A DNA stretch of 64,000 bases from Limnomonas spitsbergensis. Its lineage: Eukaryota > Chlorophyta > Chlorophyceae > Chlamydomonadales. The translations under genes and the position numbers were made by a program. The notes beneath the pieces were generated by a model. That model saw only the letters and a program-made list of their open reading frames with translations. It had not been told where the DNA came from and searched no databases. The stretch covers positions 1,214,001-1,278,000 of the forward strand of contig JAYJMM010000036.1 in the NCBI GenBank assembly GCA_037349105.1, given 5' to 3'. Below, piece after piece: positions 1 to 10,344 of this stretch (position 1 is the first letter of the stretch; every line of letters starts with the position of its first letter).

Positions 1-447
1 GGTCTATACTTAACCCTATAACTTACACCCCAAAAACCCTATACCAAACGAGTGGTGACCACGCGGTCAAAGCTCTTATGCTCACAGGGTGAGTGCTGGA
101 TTTAGGGTTATAGTTTAGGGTTGCCCTAGACATGACGCGGGCGAACAGGAGTTGAGTGCAGGTTGTTGAAATGGAGTTGCGAGGTTTAGATACAGATCAC
201 AGGCCCACATGGCGCCTTATGGGCGCCCTATTGACTGTGCAGGAGCCCTGCATCTCAACATCCAAAAGCAGACCCACAACCAGAAACCGTGAATGAAACA
301 CCACGAATCCAAAAAAACGAAAAACCTCAGCCTTCTGCCAACCCCTTGAAGACCACAATCCCTGACAGGGGTTAGGACATAAACCCTTAACCCTAACCGC
401 CTAAACCCTTAACCCTAACCGCCTAAACCCTTCATCCTCATTCGCAG
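1..447. other. intron of the SCYL1-type gene with telomere-like motifs
   Basis: No coding sequence is visible. The stretch holds degenerate interstitial telomere-like motifs (aaccctaaccgcctaaaccc at 388-430, and ttagggttatagtttagggt near 102-122). It ends in the AG acceptor of the first visible exon at 447. Confidence 0.6.
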
Positions 448-3400
448 ACCGTACCCTGCGCCGCAGCCTGCTTGAGAGTATGGACATGTACGGCCCGCAC
501 CTGACGACGGCCGTCATCGAGGATCAGATCTACCCTCAGCTGCAGGTATGTGTGTTTGTGTGATAGGGGGTGGGGGGCTGAGGGATCTCCCAGAACGGAG
601 CAAGGGAAAGGGAGGTGGAGCAAGGGGGGGAGGGTCTAACCTTGCCCTGACCCCTCTCCCCCCTCCCTGGACCCACAGACGGACCCGACCTCCCTTCCCC
701 TCCCTGCCCCGCTCACCCCCCTTGACGCAGAGACTAGCATCCCAAATCCTACTATCCCCTCACCCTCTCTTACCTACCCCTGCCTCCTCCCCTACCCTCC
801 TCAACCTGGGCCCGTGAGCTGGATTCGCCCCCTTTGCCCCCCCCCTCCCATCCTCTGTCCACCCCCTTCAGTCCCTCACTACCCTGTCTGTAACGTCCCA
901 GGACTTTGACGTTTAAGGCTGTACAGACGTACATTGATGTACATGCATATAATGGACAGTGTATCGTATCCCTTGGGACATGTTGAGGAGACACTGACAG
1001 CATAGAGCCAGGCGGGGCTCTTTACACTATATAACAAGGGGCAAGGTTTACTTCGGGCTACCTTTTCCTTTGGGGGGGGAGGTAGTTATTTCCATTGGGG
1101 GGGGAGGTAGTTATTTCCTTTGGGGGGGAAGGTAGTTATTTCCTTTGGGGGGGGAAGGTAGTTATTTCCTTTGGGGGGGAAGGTAGTTATTTCCTTTGGG
1201 GGGGGAGGTAGTTATTTCCTTTGGGGGGGGAGGTAGTTATTTCCTTTGGGGGGGGAAGGTAGTTATTTCCTTTGGGGGGGGGAAGGTAGTTATTTCCTTT
1301 GGGGGGGAAGGTAGTTATTTCCTTTGGGGGGGGGAAGGTAGTTATTTCCTTTGGGGGGGGAGGTAGTTATTTCCTTTGGGGGGAAGGTAGTTATTTCCTT
1401 TGGGGGGGGAAGGTAGTTATTTCCTTTGGGGGGGAAGGTAGTTATTTCCTTTGGGGGGGAAGGTAGTTATTTCCTTTGGGTGGGAAGGTAGTTATTTCCT
1501 TTGGGGGGGGAGGTAGTTATTTCCATTGGGGGGGGAGGTAGTTATTTCCTTTGGGGGGGGGAAGGTAGTTATTTCCTTTGGGGGGGAAGGTAGTTATTTC
1601 CTTTGGGGGGGAAGGTAGTTATTTCCATTGGGGGGGGAAGGTAGTTATTTCCTTTGGGGGGGGAGGTAGTTATTTCCTTTGGGGGGGGAAGGTAGTTATT
1701 TCCTTTGGGGGGGGGAGGTAGTTATTTCCATTGGGGGGGGGGAGGTAGTTATTTCCATTGGGGGGGGAAGGTAGTTATTTCCATTGGGGGGGGAAGGTAG
1801 TTATTTCCATTGGGGGGGGGAGGTAGTTATTTCCTTTGGGGGGGGAGGTAGTTATTTCCTTTGGGGGGGAAGGTAGTTATTTCCATTGGGGGGGGGAGGT
1901 AGTTATTTCCATTGGGGGGGAAGGTAGTTATTTCCTTTGGGGGGGAAGGTAGTTATTTCCATTGGGGGGGGAGGTAGTTATTTCCATTGGGGGGGGGAGG
2001 TAGTTATTTCCATTGGGGGGGAAGGTAGTTATTTCCATTGGGGGGGGGAGGTAGTTATTTCCATTGGGGGGGGGAGGTAGTTATTTCCATTGGGGGGGAA
2101 GGTAGTTATTTCCATTGGGGGGGGGAGGTAGTTATTTCCTTTGGGGGGGGAGGTAGTTATTTCCTTTGGGGGGGAAGGTAGTTATTTCCTTTGGGGGGGG
2201 GAGGTAGTTATTTCCATTGGGGGGGGGGAGGTAGTTATTTCCTTTGGGGGGGAAGGTAGTTATTTCCATTGGGGGGGGGAGGTAGTTATTTCCATTGGGG
2301 GGGGGAGGTAGTTATTTCCATTGGGGGGGGAGGTAGTTATTTCCTTTGGGGGGGGAGGTAGTTATTTCCATTGGGGGGGGGAGGTAGTTATTTCCATTGG
2401 GGGGGAAGGTAGTTATTTCCATTGGGGGGGGAGGTAGTTATTTCCATTGGGGGGGGGAGGTAGTTATTTCCATTGGGGGGGGGAGGTAGTTATTTCCATT
2501 GGGGGGGAAGGTAGTTATTTCCATTGTTTTCTTCTCCTTCTTTCCCTATTAACTTAAGTTTCTTTTCTCCGAACGAGACAGTTGGGCGCCCACGCGGCCG
2601 AGCCTTTTTGAGCAGGGCCCAGAGGTGTTATGTCATTGACACTATATAACACATATTATATTCAACCTTATAGCAGACTGAGTGCTACCCTGTTCCCCCC
2701 CCCTGCCCCCCTCACAGTCGGCCCACAGATAGCCTTCACCTCCATTCCCCTCCCCTCTCCTCTTTTGTCCTCCACCACCAAAGACGGACTTCGCCACCCT
2801 CAAACTGTCAAACCTTATCAGGCCCCCTACCCCACCCTCCCCACCTTTCCAACTTCCCCCACCCTCCCAACCCTGACAATGGTCGAAATGAGCGCACTGG
2901 TACAGCATGTTAATGACGTTACACATCCTGGGCCCTGATCAAAAGGCTCAGCCGCGTCCTGCATACTGGTCCAGCATGAGCATGTGACAACAAGCATTTC
3001 CAAATATCTTCCCAACCCCACAGACCTGCTCACCCGTCCCCCATCCCCACCGTCCTCCCCCTCCACACACCCCTGCGCCCACAGACTGGCTTCACGGACG
3101 GCAACGCCTACATCCGCGAGCTCACCCTCAAGTCCATGCTGGCGCTGGCTCCTAAGATGAGCAACAAGACGCTCACGCAGAATGTGCTCAAGCACCTGTC
3201 CAAGCTGCAGGTGATGGCTGGAGGAGGAGGGGCGATTGTGAGTGTGTTGTGCGCTGTTGTAAGGGTTTTGAGGGCACTCTGGCTGTGCTGTGTGCCTGGT
3301 GAAAGCACCCGAGCAGAATGTGCTCAAGCACCTGTCCAAGCTGCAGCTGACAGCAGGGAGGGAGGGTCGAATGTGAGCGTGCTACTTGCTGTTGTAAGGG

Positions 3401-6400
3401 TTGTGCAGACAGTCTGGCTGTGTGCCTGGGGAAGGCACCTGCGTCGAATGAGCTCAAGAACTTCAGAAGAGGTTAAGATTCTGTGAGGGAAGGGTGCGGC
3501 CTTGCGGGCGGGGCCCAGCTCCATGAGTTAAATTTGGGTTCCTTGATCAGGCACCCAGGCTGAATGTGCTCCAGTACTCCAGTCAAGGGTGACAGAAGTG
3601 TCGAGGGGCGACTCTTGAGTGCCACATTTTCAGTAGCATGGGCCTTGATAGCCCCCCTGGCTTTATGTCTTAGGTTTGGGGGGGGGGTCGGTCCCCCCCC
3701 TTCCCCCCTCCCCACCAGGTTGATGAGGAGCCCTCAATCCGTGCCAACACGACGGTCCTGCTGGGCAACCCTGCCCCCTCCACCCTCTTCCCTTCACCCT
3801 TCACACAAGATTGCCCCCCCCCCCCTTGCACCCTCCCTCTTACCCCCGCCCCACCAGGTTGATGAGGAGCCCTCCATCCGTGCCAACACGACGGTCCTGT
3901 TGGGCAATGTGGCCAAGTACCTAGGGGAAGCTACCTGCAAGAGAGTGCTCCTCAACGCCTTTACTCGCGCACTCAAGGACGGATTCCCACCGGCGAGGAT
4001 CGCAGGGCTCAGGGCCATAGTTGCAACAGGTACCCAACTGATTTCTACCCAACCGATTTCCAATCGGTACCCAACTGATATCGACCCAACTGATTTCCAA
4101 CCGGTGCCCAACTGATATCGACCCAACTGATTTTTGCCAAACTGATTTCTTACCGGTACCCAACTGATATCTACCCAACTGATTTCTTACCGGTGCCGTG
4201 AAGTTTGAGGTCCATGAAGGTGGGGTCTTGATTAGGCGGGTCTTAAGGCAGGAATGAATCACAGGTCAAAATTATCCGCTGTGATACGGTCCCGGTGCAT
4301 CCATCCACATGGGGAGGGTCAAGTACCTGCATCCACCCTATCCACTCAAGCTGCAGGCTGGAGAACCCTATTGTGGCCAGCCTTGCTGCCTCCGCCACTA
4401 GTCTTAGGCCGGTCCAGGTTAATTCATATCCAGGCCCTGGGCGGTTGCGAGGCGGCCTGCTGAAGTTCAACTCATAGCCGGGAGGGGGAAATTGATCTCG
4501 ACCCCAAATGAACCCCTCAACCCCAAATCTCCTCTCTTGGCAGAAAGAACGCTGATGTTGTTAAGATTGACATATATCTGGTACTGTTGTACTGCTGAGA
4601 CGCTCTCCTCTCTTGGCCCCTCAGCTAGCCCCACCCCCAGCGTCGTATCACGGAGCCGAGGAAGTTAGACACGTAGCCGGGAGGGGGAAACTGATATCTT
4701 AACCCTGAATGAACCTCTTTGCCCCAAACCTCCTCTCTTGGCCCCTCTGCTTGCCCCACCCTCAGCGTCGTATCACGGAGCCGAGGAAGCCGCGTTGCGT
4801 ATTCTGCCCGCCATCGCCCCCATGTGCATTGACTCTGCGGCAGACGTGCGGTCCTCGGCGTTACAGGTGGGTGCGTCAGGATGCAGGGCTTGCTTAACCC
4901 TATCAGGGTAAACCCTATCAGGGTGCCGGGCTTGCTGAACCCTATCAGGATGCAGGGCCTGCTGAACCCTATCAACCTATCAGGATGCAGGGTCTGCTAA
5001 ACCCTATCAGGGTGCCGGGCTTGCTGAACCCTATCAGGGTACCGGGCCTGCTGAACCCTATCAGGGTGCCGGGCTTGCTGAACCCTATCAGGGTGCCGGG
5101 CTTGCTAAACCCTATCAGGGTGCCAGGCTTGCTAAACCCTATCAGGATGCAGGGCCTGCTGAACCTTATCAGGATGCAGGGCCTGCTGAACCCTGTCAGG
5201 ATGCAGGGCCTGCTGAACCCTATCAGGATGCAGGGCCTGCTGAACCCTATCAGGGTGCAGGGTCTGCTAAAACCTATCAGGATGCAGGGCCTGCTAAACC
5301 CTATCAGGGTGCAGGGCTTGCTGAACCCTATCAGGGTGCCGGGCCTGCTAAACCCTATCAGGGTGCCGGGCTTGCTGAACCCTATCAGGATGCAGGGTCT
5401 GCTGAACCCTATCAGGATGCAGGGTCTGCTGAACCCTATCAGGATGCCGGGCCTGCTGAACCCTTTTAGGATGCAGGGTCTGCTAACCCCTATCAGGATG
5501 CAGGGTCTGCTGAACCCTATCAGGATGCAGGGTCTGCTAAACCCTATCAGGGTGCCGGGCCTGCTAAACCCTATCAGGATGCAGGGTCTGCTAAACCCTA
5601 TCAGGGTGCCGGGCCTGCTGAACCCTATCAGGATGCAGGGTCTGCTAAACCCTATCAGGATGCAGGGTCTGCTTAACCCTATCAGGGTGCCGGGCTTGCT
5701 GAACCCTATCAGGATGCAGGGCCTGCTAAACACCTCAAATCTCCCCCCCCCTCAGTCCCCGACCTCTCCACACCTCCATTCCTTCTCCCCAGGCCCCGAC
5801 CTCAATATCCCTCCACCCTGCCGCACAGACGCACAGCCCTGCCCCCTGACCTACTTACTGACCTGCGATAGCCTCTGTAACACCACCCTCCTGGCCCCTC
5901 CCCCACAGTGTTTTTTGAAGTGGGTACCGGACCACCTTTGATGGGCCGCCCTGCAGCCACCCCTGGGCCGATTGACACCAAACCTGGACTGGCCTCAGGC
6001 TGGAGGCCTTGGCAGCAGGGCTTGCGGAGCCAGGGGCTGGTGGACGTAGGCCACAGTGTAGCTGAAAGTGATGCGGTAACCACTGCAAGAAACAGTGTAG
6101 CTGAAAGTGATGCGGTAACCACTGCAAAAAACAGTGCTCCCCCACTGCACCCCCTCCAGTGCATGGACACGTTCATCAAGGTGCTCCATGACTACGACGT
6201 CAAAGCGACTGCAGCGGCCGTGGCGGAAGTCAGCGGGACTTTGACCACCGGGGGAGCTCCCACGATAGGTGTGTGGGGAGAAGGGAGCGCGGTGTTTATA
6301 TGTTTTGTGATTCAGCTGCATGTCAGCTAGTAGGCCCCATTTGTGGCCAGCCATGCTGCTTTGGCCACCAGTCTTAGGCCGGTCCAGGTTTGTTCCTAAG

Positions 6401-8452
6401 TGGGCCTTTGGCGGCCGCTGGGCGGTCTGCCGAAGGTGGACTCGTGGCCAGAAAACGCGACACTGGTGGAGCGGGGAGGCAGGACAGGGTAAAGGAGGGC
6501 AGGGGCGGGGCAGGGTGTATGAGGGAAGGATGAGGCGCAGATCCTGGCAGGGTGTATGAGGGAAGGATGAGGCGCAGATCCTGTGTTCCTAAATAGTTTG
6601 GCTGGTCGGCACATCTGTTCAACAATGATGTAGGTGTGTGGGGTGGAGCGGGGGAGCAGGGCAGAGTAAAGCAGTGCGGGCCAGGGTCGGGGCGAATGAG
6701 GGAAGGTTGAGGCGCAGCACGTGCCAGGTCCTGTATTGCTAGGCGTGTAGACCGCCCCTGTGCTACGCTCTTGAACATGATGGTAGGAATCCAACATGCA
6801 GGCTTCCACCGCCAGCTCTGGCAATGCTGTGCCCCCTTTGCCTTCGCACCAGGAAGTGGGAAGACTATGCCCCACCGCAGGGGCGTGAGCATGTTGAAAC
6901 TGTAAACCCTTAACCCTGAACTATGCCCCACCGCAGGGGCGTGAGCATGTTGAAACCCTAAACCCTGAACCCTGAACTATGCCCCACTGTTAAGGAAACA
7001 GTGTGTCATGGGCCAAGGCCACGTTCGTGCTGTTACCATCCTTAGGACCAACATAGCTGACGGTCCCTCCCAGGTCCCATGTCCCTCTCTGCTGGTGCTC
7101 TGTCCCTCTGGACTCGTGTTTCTTTGAGCGGAAAACCGCCTAAGGCGACAAACACGGGATATGAATATGTATACAGACTTTCAATCATGTCGCCGAGTCG
7201 AAAAACGTTGCCAACGGGAGAGAGAGGCAAAGATAGAGAAGGGGAGAAAGAGAAGGGGAGACAAAAAGTAAAGAAAGGGGAGGATTGCAGGCAAGGCGGC
7301 AGTTGTGTTATGTCCCCTCTAGGAACCCTGCTCTTGACTTCTGGTGCCCTATCCCTCATGACCTTGGTCCCATGTCCCTCATGACCCCTCCACTTGCTGC
7401 CTAGCATCCCTCCCAAGGCAGCAGTTGTGTTATTTTCCTGCCAGTCATCGTCTGGTTGCTGCCTTGCATCTCCCCCAAGGCGCTGGTCCCCTGTCCCTCA
7501 TGGTCCCCTGTCCCTCATGCCCTTGGTCCCCTGTCCCTCATGACCCCTCCACTTGCTGCCTTGCATCTCCCCCAAGGCGCTGGTCCCCTGTCCCTCATGG
7601 TCCCCTGTCCCTCATGGTCTCCTGTCCCTCATGACCCCTCCACTTGCTGCCTTGCATCTCCCCTAAGGCGCTGGTGGCTCCATGCTGACCTGGGCGGTCT
7701 CAAGCCTGATGGGCTCCACGGGCCTTTCAGCCAAGGCGGTAGCTCCCCCCCTCACCGCCTCAGCTCCGGCCCCGCCGGCCCCAGCAGCAGCAGCAGCAGC
7801 GGTCGGCGGTCCTGCTCCTCCCCCGCGGCACTCAGCGGCCAGCTCTTCGGCGGTGGCTGGCGGTGGGGGGACGCGCGGCGCCGTCTCAGCCGCCCGCGGA
7901 GCCTTGAATATGGCCGGTGGCGGCAGCAGCGGAAGCCTCCGGGCGGCGGCGAGCGACGGATGGGGCGATGACGACGCAGGTGGTTCGGCGAGCGCGGGCG
8001 GGGCGGCCGAAGGCTGGGGTGATGATGACGATGAGTTGGAGGCTTTGCGAGCCAAGGAGGAGTTGGTGGAGGCCAAGGCCAGGAGCAGGCTATCAGCTCG
8101 GCCTTCGGCTGTGTCTGCCCGGCCAGCCAGCGCAGCAGGACCCAAGTCTTCAGCAGCAGCAACAGCAGTAGGGGCAGCAGGGACTTGCGGGGGAGGCGGC
8201 GGAGGAGGCTGGGATGCAGCAGAGCCCGGCGACAGCGATGACAAGTGGGACGATATGGACAGCGAGGGCGGGGCAGCAGTGGCGAAGCAGCCTGTTGTTG
8301 CTGCTGCTGCTCGGCCCCGACCTGCTCGCTCTGGTGCCCCTGTGGAGGGAGGCTCGGGCAGCAGTGCCAAGGCCAAGCCTAGGGCAATGAAGCTTGGGGC
8401 GCAGAAACTGGGCGCACAGAAGTTGGGGGGGCAGAAGCTGGACTTGGATTAG
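448..8452 (+). CDS. SCY1-like (SCYL1-type) pseudokinase protein, C-terminal exons
   Basis: Six exons with matching phases: 448-545, 3085-3210, 3858-4029, 4766-4866, 6160-6268 and 7668-8452 (stop TAG at 8450). The 5' end, with the pseudokinase domain, lies before the window. The joined protein reads as the HEAT-repeat region of SCY1-like proteins: LLESMDMYGPHLTTAVIEDQ, YIRELTLKSMLALAPKM, EEPSIRANTTVLLGNVAKYL, then FTRALKDGFPPARIAGLRA. These follow the human SCYL1 pattern (REQTVKSMLLLAPK; IRCNTTVCLGKI). The last exon starts with a TWAVSSL motif, then an Ala/Pro-rich linker, acidic Trp motifs (WGDDD, KWDDMD) and repeated QKL ending in KLDLD. That tail resembles the COPI-binding end of animal SCYL1 but lacks its basic pair. 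SCYL1 is known as a catalytically inactive Golgi/COPI trafficking factor; that role here is inference. Introns 1, 3 and 4 hold minisatellites, and several junctions have decoy copies. Confidence 0.86.
1049..2526. repeat. G-run minisatellite, unit about 28-31 bp, about 50 copies
   Basis: The unit is a run of 6-10 G followed by aggtagttatttcc and a TTT or ATT variant. It lies wholly inside SCYL1 intron 1. Length variation is almost entirely in the G run. Two subtypes (tcctttgg and tccattgg) are intermixed, with the ATT type enriched toward the right. The G runs could form G-quadruplexes in the transcript, since the gene is also on the + strand (inference). Confidence 0.95.
2577..2640 (-). mobile_element. 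SINE-like family copy in SCYL1 intron 1
   Basis: Carries the core gttgggcgcccacgcggccg, agcctttttgagcaggg and gtgttatgtcattgac. Orientation is given relative to the copy at 26263. It sits directly after the G-run minisatellite. A rougher copy in the other orientation is at 2905-2962. Confidence 0.7.
3211..3600 (+). repeat. decayed tandem copies of SCYL1 exon 2 end and donor
   Basis: The end of the exon at 3177-3210 reappears nearly intact at about 3316-3350 (gcagaatgtgctcaagcacc is shared), but there it is followed by CTGAC, so the donor GT is lost. Weaker copies occur near 3440-3470 and 3560-3585. Each copy brings the same downstream intron sequence (tgctgttgtaagggttgtg-like). Confidence 0.85.
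3700..3770 (+). repeat. upstream copy of SCYL1 exon 3 acceptor and exon start
   Basis: The segment ccaccaggttgatgaggagc and about 45 further bases of exon 3 occur twice, at about 3713-3768 and 3852-3905. Only the second copy continues into the full exon (3858-4029). The first breaks off into intron-like C-rich sequence after codons for LLGN, so it is an acceptor decoy. Confidence 0.9.
4022..4200 (+). repeat. minisatellite starting at SCYL1 exon 3 donor
   Basis: Units built from ggtacccaactgatatcgac and acccaactgatttcttaccg repeat four to five times, beginning at the donor GT (4030). The splice-site bases ggtaccc are part of the repeated unit. Confidence 0.85.
4365..4465 (+). mobile_element. 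fragment of the MITE-like family core
   Basis: Shares the ccagccttgctgcc, ttaggccggtccaggtt and gcggcctgctgaag blocks with 6340-6440 and with the interiors of the complete copies at 30718 and 33039. No terminal inverted repeats are visible. Confidence 0.5.
4469..4790 (+). repeat. tandem copies of intron end plus SCYL1 exon 4 acceptor
   Basis: A unit beginning tagccgggagggggaaa and running through tcctctcttggcccct into cagcgtcgtatcacggagcc occurs as a complete copy (about 4672-4790, carrying the true acceptor at 4765). One truncated copy ends near 4663, where the exon-like sequence stops after gaggaag, and a partial first copy lies near 4469-4545. Confidence 0.85.
4879..5735. repeat. 27-bp minisatellite, about 31 copies, in SCYL1 intron 4
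   Basis: The unit is gaaccctatcaggatgcagg plus gcctgct, with variants ggtgccggg and gatgcaggg. It begins about 12 bases after the exon 4 donor. The 27-bp period keeps both strands open (the 253- and 318-residue open frames here), which is a by-product of period and not coding evidence. Confidence 0.95.
5904..6150 (+). mobile_element. MITE-like element with terminal inverted repeats, in SCYL1 intron 4
   Basis: The left end is agtgttttttgaagtgggta followed by ccggaccacctttg. The right end holds two copies of gtgatgcggtaaccactgca and ends in aaaaaacagtg, the inverted counterpart. The interior shares the gccttggcagcaggg and ggctggaggcc blocks with the elements at 30718 and 33039. The right end lies directly before the exon 5 acceptor (6159). 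Confidence 0.7.
6335..6440 (+). mobile_element. fragment of the MITE-like family core
   Basis: Contains gtggccagccatgctgcttt, ttaggccggtccaggttt and a ggcggccgctgggcggtctg tail, like 4365-4465. It sits in the last SCYL1 intron. The following 6455-6735 stretch has an imperfect tandem of cagggtgtatgagggaagga that I cannot assign further. Confidence 0.5.
7330..7667 (+). repeat. tandem copies of the acceptor region of the last SCYL1 exon
   Basis: A unit of roughly 70-100 bases (cacttgctgccttgcatctc, ccccaaggcgctggt, ctgtccctcatg repeats) occurs about four times. The final copy supplies the true acceptor ctaag at 7667 and runs into the exon as gcgctggtggctcc. Earlier copies carry the same caaggcgctggt junction at about 7475-7487 and 7570-7583 but continue as ctgtccctcatg. 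Confidence 0.85.
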
Positions 8453-8454
8453 GG

Positions 8455-8600
8455 GTGAAGAAGCAGCCTGCTGCTGTTGCTCAAGCCCGACCTGTCCGCT
8501 CCGTCGCCGCTGCGGCTGGTGGCCTAAAGAAGCGGAGCCTCGGCCAAGCCTAGGGCGCAGAAACTTCGGAAGTTGGGGGCTCAGACACTTGACTTGTAGA
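8455..8600 (+). pseudogene. decayed tandem copy of the SCYL1 coding 3' end
   Basis: Immediately after the stop codon the sequence again shows agcagcctgctgctgttgct, cgacctgtccgctc, ccaagcctagggcgcagaaa and cacttgacttgtag. These are a diverged copy of 8285-8452 including a second stop codon. It is out of frame with the gene. Confidence 0.8.
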
Positions 8601-9360
8601 AGTGGTAGTATATTACATGAGGTGGGTACGCTTTGTGAAGTCTGAACAGTCTAGAAGCATGACGCAGCTAGATTGTTAATGGAGACAATGAGTGATGCAT
8701 CGATTACCGTACATGCTATACCGGTGGACGGTAGTCAGTATAATTGAAATGGAGTGTACAAATATTGTGTCTTGCGGAGCATCACTTTTCATGTATGATG
8801 AAGGTTAATGACGTCACACTTATGAAAGTGTGTTGGACGCCGACGCGGCCGAGACTTTGCAGCATGGCCCAGTGGTGTGACGTCATTGATTTACAAAATT
8901 TTGGAGTTTTTACAGTCCAACAGAGCATTACATTTGATGCATGGGACATAAAGGTACAGGCACTTGATACACTAGGACAGGAAGCGAAAACCAGTGACCC
9001 CCCTGGGCAAGCAACTAGCACACAGCCACAAGACAGTGGCGTGGGAATGAACCCCATGTGAGTCACCCTTTAGTTAGGCGCCCACGCGGCCGAGCCTCTT
9101 TGAGGAGGGCTCAGAGGTGTAACGTCGTTGACTTGTGGGTCACGCGCAGGAGGGCTTGGCCGCGTGGCCGTCCAACTGCCTGGTTGGAAATTAAAAAGAA
9201 GACTATATTGAAACAGAGGGAGGGAAAGAAGACAACAGAACCAAAAAGTGTGGCATAATTGTTTGCCACCTAGGCCGAAAACCCTCAAAAAGTCCGCCCA
9301 CCAGGCCACCACGCTTCAAATGCATGGAGCAGGTTTCTCCTAAATGCTACTGGCACCTGT

Positions 9361-9570
9361 TTAGAACAGGGCATACCCGCTGGGCACTGCTGAACGCTCG
9401 GCCGCGTGGGGTTGGTAGGGAATGACTAGGCTCAATTCCAGCGACCATGCACAGCCTGGGCCATGGTGCAGCCATGCCACCCTCCTATGTGAGGGGGCAG
9501 GACCATGGAACCCGGGGGAAAAGAGAAGATCGTGTGGCGGGTTCGATCCCTCAACCTCTAGGTATACTGG
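9361..9570 (+). mobile_element. dispersed repeat with a tRNA B-box-like motif
   Basis: Contains catacccgctgggcac, ctcggccgcgtggggttggt, accatgcacagcctgggcca and ends with gcgggttcgatccctcaacc, which matches a pol III B box (GGTTCGANTCC). The same order of blocks recurs at 10345-10555 and inverted at about 44262-44395. I infer a SINE-like element with a tRNA-derived part; the A box is unclear. Confidence 0.5.
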
Positions 9571-10031
9571 CAACTGTAAGGTGACCTGTTCAGGCCATAT
9601 AATGCCCAGCGCTCCATTTCAATCAGCGCATTGACGATATGTGCAGCCGGAGTTCAAGCTTATTAGACTTTAGGGCCTCAATAACGTTACACCTCTGGGC
9701 CCGCTCAAAGCTCGGCCGCGTGGGCGCCCAACTGTTCAGAAGGGAAGTTTTTTTACAGGCTTTGTTGAGGGCTAGTATCTAGTGGAACTCAGGTGTCGGA
9801 CTGGGTCTTCTTTGCCTTGCCGGCCTCTCCTTTTGGCCTTAGGGTGTGTATTACAGTATTAGCCAACGTGTGGTAGAGATGGAGGCAAGAGAAGGCAAAT
9901 CAGGGACAAGGGCGGCCAGGCGGAAACATGCTGAAGGGCAGCTAGGCGGACAAGGGCGGCCAGGAGGAAAAAGGGGGGCAGGGATGTGTATAGAGGGGGT
10001 GGGCGGGTTTCCTCACCAAGCGTCCTTCATA

Positions 10032-10212
10032 TTCTCAAGAAGAGACCAGCAGTGACTGGTGTTGCACCTTTCTCAAGAAGAGACCAGCAGTGACTGGTGT
10101 TGCACCTTTCTCAAGAAGAGACCAGCAGTGACTGGTGTTGCACCTTTCTCAAGAAGAGACCAGCAGTGACTGGTGTTGCACCTTTCTCAAGAAGAGACCA
10201 GCAGTGACTGGC
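10032..10212. repeat. 38-bp tandem repeat, about 5 copies
   Basis: The unit ctcaagaagagaccagcagt followed by gactggtgttgcaccttt is repeated almost without variation, and the last copy runs into a SINE-like element at about 10208. Near-identity of copies suggests recent expansion. Confidence 0.95.
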
Positions 10213-10344
10213 GTCACACTTCTGGGCCCCGCTCTTCAAGCTCGGTCGCATAGGAGCTCAACTGTCACGCAAGAAGAAAGGGAAGATGGGGCTGAAAATG
10301 ATGAGGTTGAGATTACGGTACCCTGTTCCTACTGGAACGTGTTG

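Noticed and set aside
1..130. True telomere end
   Set aside because: Only short degenerate telomere-like motifs occur and the window starts inside an intron of a gene that continues upstream.
4972..5941. Repeat proteins of 253 and 318 residues on opposite strands
   Set aside because: Both come from the 27-bp minisatellite in SCYL1 intron 4. The + frame crosses a C-rich intron stretch with no splice support.
7663..8376. 237-residue minus-strand open frame rich in Ala, Pro and Ser
   Set aside because: It is the shadow of the GC-rich last exon of the SCYL1-type gene, whose splice phase and motifs fit the + strand.
9538..9560. tRNA gene, from the gggttcgatccc motif
   Set aside because: No cloverleaf, acceptor stem or A box at the right distance; the motif is part of a dispersed repeat with three copies.
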